From positions 1-9,524 of the forward strand of contig CAMPKR010000073.1 in NCBI GenBank assembly GCA_946887345.1: a stretch of DNA of 9,524 nt. Reading direction: 5' to 3'. Positions 6,032 through 9,524 of the stretch are shown piece by piece; position 1 is the first letter of the stretch; the number at the start of each line of letters is the position of its first letter. This stretch comes from an uncultured Bacteroidota bacterium. Lineage in GTDB: Bacteria; Bacteroidota; Bacteroidia; Chitinophagales; Chitinophagaceae. A program made the translations under genes and the position numbers. Under the pieces are notes generated by a model. The model was not told where the DNA came from. It searched no databases and worked only from the letters and a program-made list of their open reading frames with translations.

Positions 6032-6643
6032 ATGTCTGTCATCATCAGTTCCTTTATGCCTTTTCCCTGCATTGCATGGTGGATAAAGATCATGCGAAGC
6101 GATACGCTCATCCTGGACCGTGCGGAACATTTTGAAAAGATGTCGTATCGCAACAAGTATTACATCACGGGATCGAACGGAATGATAAGCCTGAGCGTGC
6201 CTCTGGTGAAAGGCAGGGAGCAACGCAGCCCCGTTGGAACTATTGAGATAAGCAATACCGAAAAATGGCAGGTACAGCATTGGCGCACATTAGTCTCCGT
6301 TTATAAACGTTCTCCTTACTTTGATCACTATGAGTCATCACTGCAGCAGCTTTTTGAAAAGGAGTTCAGGTTACTTTCAGATTTTGATTTGGCAAGCATA
6401 GAATGGCTGGCTGCGCAATTGAAGCTTAGATTAAATATTGAATTTGCAGACAGCTATCAGAAAAGCTATGCAGGAACTGATCTACGCAATATGAAACGCA
6501 GCAAAGAAACGAATGGCTTTCATCCAAAGTATTACCAGGTTTTTGAAGAAAAGAACGGGTTTCTACAAAACCTAAGTTTGCTGGACCTTCTTTTCTCTGA
6601 AGGGCCTGCTACCAGTGATCTGCTAAATAAGTGGGGAGACTAA
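6032..6643 (+). CDS. WbqC-family protein
   Basis: The 203-residue protein fits the WbqC-like family. That family takes its name from an O-antigen cluster protein; its biochemical activity is unproven to my knowledge. Recognisable stretches are FMPFPCIAWWIK at 8-19, the central RNKYYITGSNGMISLSVPLVKG segment (40-61), HWRTLVSVYKRSPYFDHY at 83-100, and near the end YYQVFEEKNGF followed by NLSLLDLLFSEGP (180-192). There is no signal peptide or membrane segment. ATG at 6032 is chosen because the family start aligns there; a TTG at 6023 would add only three residues and overlaps the candidate -7 element. In other Bacteroidota wbqC often sits near signal peptidase genes, as I recall; here it does not. 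It ends tail to tail with the glycosyltransferase, stops overlapping in CTAA. The family assignment is good, and a role in surface polysaccharide work is only inferred from the name. Confidence 0.85.
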   Translation: MSVIISSFMPFPCIAWWIKIMRSDTLILDRAEHFEKMSYRNKYYITGSNGMISLSVPLVKGREQRSPVGTIEISNTEKWQVQHWRTLVSVYKRSPYFDHYESSLQQLFEKEFRLLSDFDLASIEWLAAQLKLRLNIEFADSYQKSYAGTDLRNMKRSKETNGFHPKYYQVFEEKNGFLQNLSLLDLLFSEGPATSDLLNKWGD

Positions 6644-7341
6644 AAATCACGCATCTTCCAGACACCAAGCATGGCTTCCTTTACGATGCCTTTGCTCATT
6701 TTGGAAACACCTTCGGTACGGTCAACGAAGGTAATAGGTACTTCTTTTATCCTGAAGCCCAGTTTCCAGGCCCGGTATTTCATTTCTATCTGGAAGGCAT
6801 AACCTATAAAGCGAACATCATCCAGCGGAATAGCACTCAGCACCTTCGCTGTATAGCACATAAAACCTGCAGTAGCATCTCTCACCGGCATCCAGGTGAT
6901 CATACGGGTATAAAAAGAAGCGCCTTTGGAGATGAATATCCTGTCCCAGGGCCAGTTTACAACCTTACCGCCTTTTACATACCGGGACCCTACAGCTACG
7001 TCAGCCCCTGCTTTGCAGGCATCATAGAGTCGTAGCAAGTCATCGGGATTATGCGAGAAATCAGCGTCCATTTCAAAAATGTACTGGTAGTTTCTTTGCA
7101 GGGCCCATTTAAAACCGGTAATGTATGCAGTACCCAGGCCAAGTTTTCCGCTTCTTTCTATCAAATGAAGTCTTTCGGGAAATTCTTCCTGCAATCTTTT
7201 AATAATTGCTGCAGTGCCATCAGGAGAACCGTCGTCGACGATAAGCATATGAAAATTACCCTCAAGGGAAAAAACCTTGCGGATGATTTTTTCTGCATTC
7301 TCCTTCTCGTTATAAGTAGGTGTGATTACGAGTTTGTCCAA
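6640..7341 (-). CDS. Polyprenol-phosphate mannosyltransferase-like (DPM1-like) family 2 glycosyltransferase
   Basis: The 233-residue product resembles dolichol-phosphate mannose synthase. Enzymes of this kind transfer a sugar, often mannose from GDP-mannose, to a polyprenyl phosphate at the cytoplasmic membrane face. Visible motifs are PTYNE at 8-12, VDDGSPDGT at 35-43, GKLGLGTAY at 65-73, the metal-binding MDADFSHNP at 91-99, GSRYVKGG at 118-125, and the late RTEGVSKM at 208-215. There is no C-terminal membrane or GtrA-like extension, so this is the short catalytic form. The start is decided by sequence: a TAA lies four codons upstream and the next in-frame ATG is residue 32, after PTYNE, so TTG at 7341 is the only plausible conventional start. 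It follows the exonuclease gene by 59 bp. Sugar and acceptor are not shown by the sequence; glycosylation of lipid, protein or polysaccharide are all possible. Confidence 0.88.
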   Translation of the reverse strand: MDKLVITPTYNEKENAEKIIRKVFSLEGNFHMLIVDDGSPDGTAAIIKRLQEEFPERLHLIERSGKLGLGTAYITGFKWALQRNYQYIFEMDADFSHNPDDLLRLYDACKAGADVAVGSRYVKGGKVVNWPWDRIFISKGASFYTRMITWMPVRDATAGFMCYTAKVLSAIPLDDVRFIGYAFQIEMKYRAWKLGFRIKEVPITFVDRTEGVSKMSKGIVKEAMLGVWKMRDF

Positions 7342-7345
7342 GCAA

Positions 7346-7353
7346 CAAATTTA
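7346..7353 (-). promoter_or_regulatory. Candidate -7 element for the DPM1-like gene
   Basis: On the minus strand this reads TAAATTTG, an exact match to the Bacteroidota -7 consensus TAnnTTTG. Its last base is four bases before the TTG start codon, so a transcript from it would start at or inside the first codons and lack a leader. No clear TTTG -33 box is found about 19-21 bases upstream. The 59-bp gap to the exonuclease gene makes a separate promoter reasonable, but the motif also contains the in-frame TAA and may be chance in AT-rich DNA. Confidence 0.3.
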
Positions 7354-7400
7354 AACCGCCAAAATAGTAAATAAACCGATAATTGAACGCTAAATAATGT

Positions 7401-8186
7401 TTATGTCTTTATATTCAGGCTTTTCAGTTTCATCCGGTTAAGTATCTCCGAAATCTTCTGTTTGGTGTGAAGAGCGAAGTCAGCCTGCATCATCCAGTCA
7501 TAATATTGCGGCTCTGAAGTAAAAACCTCCTCCACCTTGCGGCCCTTATTTTTCCCGAAATTGAAAACCGGGTGTCCGTCTTTCATTATTATACGGCGGG
7601 CATAGTCTACATACTCGTCCTGGTTAGTAAAGTCGGCAAGAGGTTTAACTTCTTTGCTAAGATCTGTATATTTATCCAGCTGTGCCTCCAGCACTTCTAT
7701 GGTAGCCATAATATCCGCCTCTGCGCTATGCGCATTTTCCAGTTGTTTATTGCAATAGAAACTGTAGGCGGCACTCAGGGAGCGGCTTTCCATTTTAAAG
7801 AATATCTGCTGCACATCTACCATATGCCTGTCGGTAAAATCAACATTGATCCCGGCTCTCAGAAACTCCTCTGCCAGCAGTGGAAGGTCGAACTTACTTG
7901 AGTTGTAGCCCCCCATATCGCAGCCTTTCATCCAGTCGTATATCTCGTGGGCCACTTGCTTAAAAAGAGGGGAATCCTTTACATCATCATCTTTAATACC
8001 ATGAAATTCGGTAGAAGACGGCGGAATGGGCATACCGGGGTTGATGCGCTTCACATATTTATCCTTGCTGCCATCGGGGAGAAGTTTTACCAGGGCTAAC
8101 TCCACTATCCTGTCCTTCGCGGGGTCTGTACCGGTTGTTTCAAGGTCAAAGAAAACAATCGGTCGTTTCAGTTGCAGATTAGCCAT
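7401..8186 (-). CDS. DnaQ-like DEDDh 3'-5' exonuclease
   Basis: The 261-residue product belongs to the DnaQ/RNase T superfamily of metal-dependent 3'-5' exonucleases. The ExoI motif is FFDLETTG at 12-19 (D14, E16), ExoII is GYNSSKFDLPLL at 93-104 (D100), and ExoIII is HSAEAD at 153-158 (H153, D158), which gives the DEDDh pattern. A C-terminal segment from about 206 (FNFGKNKGRKVEEVF, then YYDWMM) resembles the small domain found at the end of ExoX-like proteins, often seen in Bacteroidota members. It is therefore more likely a DNA repair or proofreading-type nuclease than the classical polymerase III epsilon subunit, though that role cannot be excluded. The ATG at 8186 lies inside the end of the upstream ligase gene (8-bp overlap), so the two are co-transcribed and probably coupled. 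No Shine-Dalgarno sequence is evident. Confidence 0.88.
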   Translation of the reverse strand: MANLQLKRPIVFFDLETTGTDPAKDRIVELALVKLLPDGSKDKYVKRINPGMPIPPSSTEFHGIKDDDVKDSPLFKQVAHEIYDWMKGCDMGGYNSSKFDLPLLAEEFLRAGINVDFTDRHMVDVQQIFFKMESRSLSAAYSFYCNKQLENAHSAEADIMATIEVLEAQLDKYTDLSKEVKPLADFTNQDEYVDYARRIIMKDGHPVFNFGKNKGRKVEEVFTSEPQYYDWMMQADFALHTKQKISEILNRMKLKSLNIKT

Positions 8187-9524
8187 GATTCACATTTATC
8201 TTTTGCGAACTTACTGCATTCCAGTCAATTCCATCAAAAGTACCTGAACTCATAAGCAGCAGGCACACGCGCCTTTCTGCATTATTTAACAGTTCTTTCA
8301 CTGCCTCTTCCAGCTTTGATTTTTCATCTATTACCCGGAGATCGTCTCTTTTAAAGTAAGACTGCACCGTTTCCTTTTGCAACGAAGGCAAGCCCTTAAG
8401 AGACAAGGCATGATGACTGAAATATACAATAGCATCATCTGCCGAGTCCATACTATGAGCATACTCATTAAGAAATTGTTCGTTCAGACTGCTATATGTA
8501 TGCAGTTCGAAACAGGCTATTACCTGCCTGTCGGGGTAGGCCTCCTTTACTGCATCCAGTGTAGCCTTTAGCTTAGAAGGGGCGTGAGCAAAATCCCGGT
8601 ACGCCACTATTTGTTCATCTTCCTTTATTTTTTCCAGTCGCTTAGCAGCGCCTGTGAAGCTAGCTATTGCTTTGTAGCAACTGCTCTTGCTCAGGCCCAG
8701 TTCCTCACACACTGCAATTGCTGCCTGCATATTCAGCAGGTTGTGCCTGCCAAATACTGAAACCTGTATTGGTCCTTTTTCAGTATCCAGTATTGCTTCA
8801 CCGTTCTCGTAATGAAATGCCGGCATGGAATAAGGTACCGCCTTCAGATTACCTGCGGATGTGCCAACTACCTTCTGAACTTCTTCATCTTCGTTGTTAT
8901 AAAATACAGGTACTCCCGCCTGTATACCTTCCAGGTATTGCTCAAATTGGTTGCGATAAATATCGTAAGTCGGGAATACATTAATGTGATCCCAAGCTAT
9001 GCCGCTGAGCACTGTAATATGCGGATGGTAGAAAAATATCTTTGGCCTTTTTTCTATAACAGAGGCAGGATATTCATCACCCTCCAAAACTATTACCGGG
9101 GCATCACTCAGCTGCACCGACTGGTCGAATCCCGCTACTTTAGCTCCCACCAGGTAATCGAATTGGACACCCTCATGACGCAAAATATGCATCACCATAG
9201 ACGTAATAGTAGTTTTGCCATGGCTACCGGCTATCACCACCCTTTTCTTGTTTTTACATACCTCGTATACATATTGGGGGAAGGAATAAATGGGAATGCC
9301 CTTCTTCTGCGCTTCCAGCAACTCAGGGTTATCGGCTTTGGCATGCATTCCCAGTACAATAGCGTCCAGCTTATCAGTTATCCGTTCCCGGAACCAGCCA
9401 AAAGCGCCGGGTAAAATGCCCGCCGCGGCCAGGTTGCTCTTAGCCGGATCATTTATCTCATCATCGCTGCCGGTTACCACATATCCCTGCCTCAACAATG
9501 CCAGGGCCAACTGATGCATAATAG
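8179..9524 (-). CDS. Mpl/MurC-like muropeptide ligase, 5' end outside window
   Basis: This is a Mur ligase superfamily protein of the UDP-N-acetylmuramate:peptide (Mpl) / MurC branch. Mpl joins the tripeptide L-Ala-D-Glu-meso-DAP to UDP-MurNAc in the cytosol so that wall peptides are reused. Counting from the first visible Met (9519), the ATP P-loop AGSHGKTT is at 97-104, EGDEY at 146-150, the WDHINVFPTYD segment at 176-186, GRHNLLN at 257-263, and YRDFAHAPSKLKATL at 307-321, where MurC/Mpl have a related DDxxHHP-like motif. The frame stays open to the window edge (xCT ATT ATG CAT), and the residues fit the end of the usual GG-S-x-MH Rossmann motif. The true start is therefore probably around ten codons further on, and M9519 is internal. 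The Ala at 312 replaces the second His of canonical HHP motifs. Related Bacteroidota proteins are usually annotated as peptidoglycan synthetase. MurC itself cannot be excluded, but the HTYSSLNEQFL region looks unlike MurC. Confidence 0.85.
   Translation of the reverse strand, partial: IMHQLALALLRQGYVVTGSDDEINDPAKSNLAAAGILPGAFGWFRERITDKLDAIVLGMHAKADNPELLEAQKKGIPIYSFPQYVYEVCKNKKRVVIAGSHGKTTITSMVMHILRHEGVQFDYLVGAKVAGFDQSVQLSDAPVIVLEGDEYPASVIEKRPKIFFYHPHITVLSGIAWDHINVFPTYDIYRNQFEQYLEGIQAGVPVFYNNEDEEVQKVVGTSAGNLKAVPYSMPAFHYENGEAILDTEKGPIQVSVFGRHNLLNMQAAIAVCEELGLSKSSCYKAIASFTGAAKRLEKIKEDEQIVAYRDFAHAPSKLKATLDAVKEAYPDRQVIACFELHTYSSLNEQFLNEYAHSMDSADDAIVYFSHHALSLKGLPSLQKETVQSYFKRDDLRVIDEKSKLEEAVKELLNNAERRVCLLLMSSGTFDGIDWNAVSSQKINVNHG

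Noticed and set aside
8812..9414. 200-codon plus-strand frame opposite the Mpl-like ligase
   Set aside because: No domain is recognisable, and the minus-strand frame has clear Mur ligase motifs over the same bases.

Overview
The window looks like ordinary chromosomal DNA from a member of the Bacteroidota, most likely the Chitinophagia/Sphingobacteriia side. This is inferred from the gene families present: a GWxTD-domain secreted protein, a WbqC-like protein, a Bacteroidota-type TonB followed directly by folC, and the Bacteroidota form of the Mpl/MurC-like ligase. Most starts lack a clear Shine-Dalgarno sequence, and intergenic regions carry short repeats of types I recall as common in this phylum. 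No tRNA, rRNA, insertion sequence, prophage gene or CRISPR array is visible. Coding density is very high; the longest gaps are the first 155 bases and 118 bases before the tonB-like gene.

Left part, plus strand: a radical SAM protein of unknown substrate (156-1460) lies between two repeat-bearing spacers. A TonB-like energy transducer (1579-2418) follows, fused by a TAATG stop/start overlap to folC (2418-3755), the folate/dihydrofolate polyglutamate ligase. folC then meets dapF tail to tail, with the two stop codons sharing TTAA.

Middle: on the minus strand a secreted GWxTD-domain protein (5994-4525) is followed by dapF, diaminopimelate epimerase (4528-3752), with an ATGA overlap. A 37-bp divergent spacer separates this pair from a WbqC-family protein on the plus strand (6032-6643). 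That gene in turn ends tail to tail with a dolichol-phosphate-mannose-synthase-like glycosyltransferase, with stops overlapping in CTAA.

Right part, minus strand: the order of transcription is an Mpl/MurC-like muropeptide ligase (cut off by the window edge, ending 8179), then a DnaQ-like DEDDh 3'-5' exonuclease (8186-7401), then the glycosyltransferase (7341-6640, TTG start). Several products concern the envelope: meso-DAP supply, muropeptide ligation, polyprenyl-phosphate glycosylation, outer-membrane energy transduction, and possibly O-antigen/surface polysaccharide work by WbqC. I see no convincing new multi-gene system. The points most worth a second look are the radical SAM protein with its extra cysteines, the amplified palindromic repeat beside it, the TonB gene without exbB/exbD, and possible leaderless starts.
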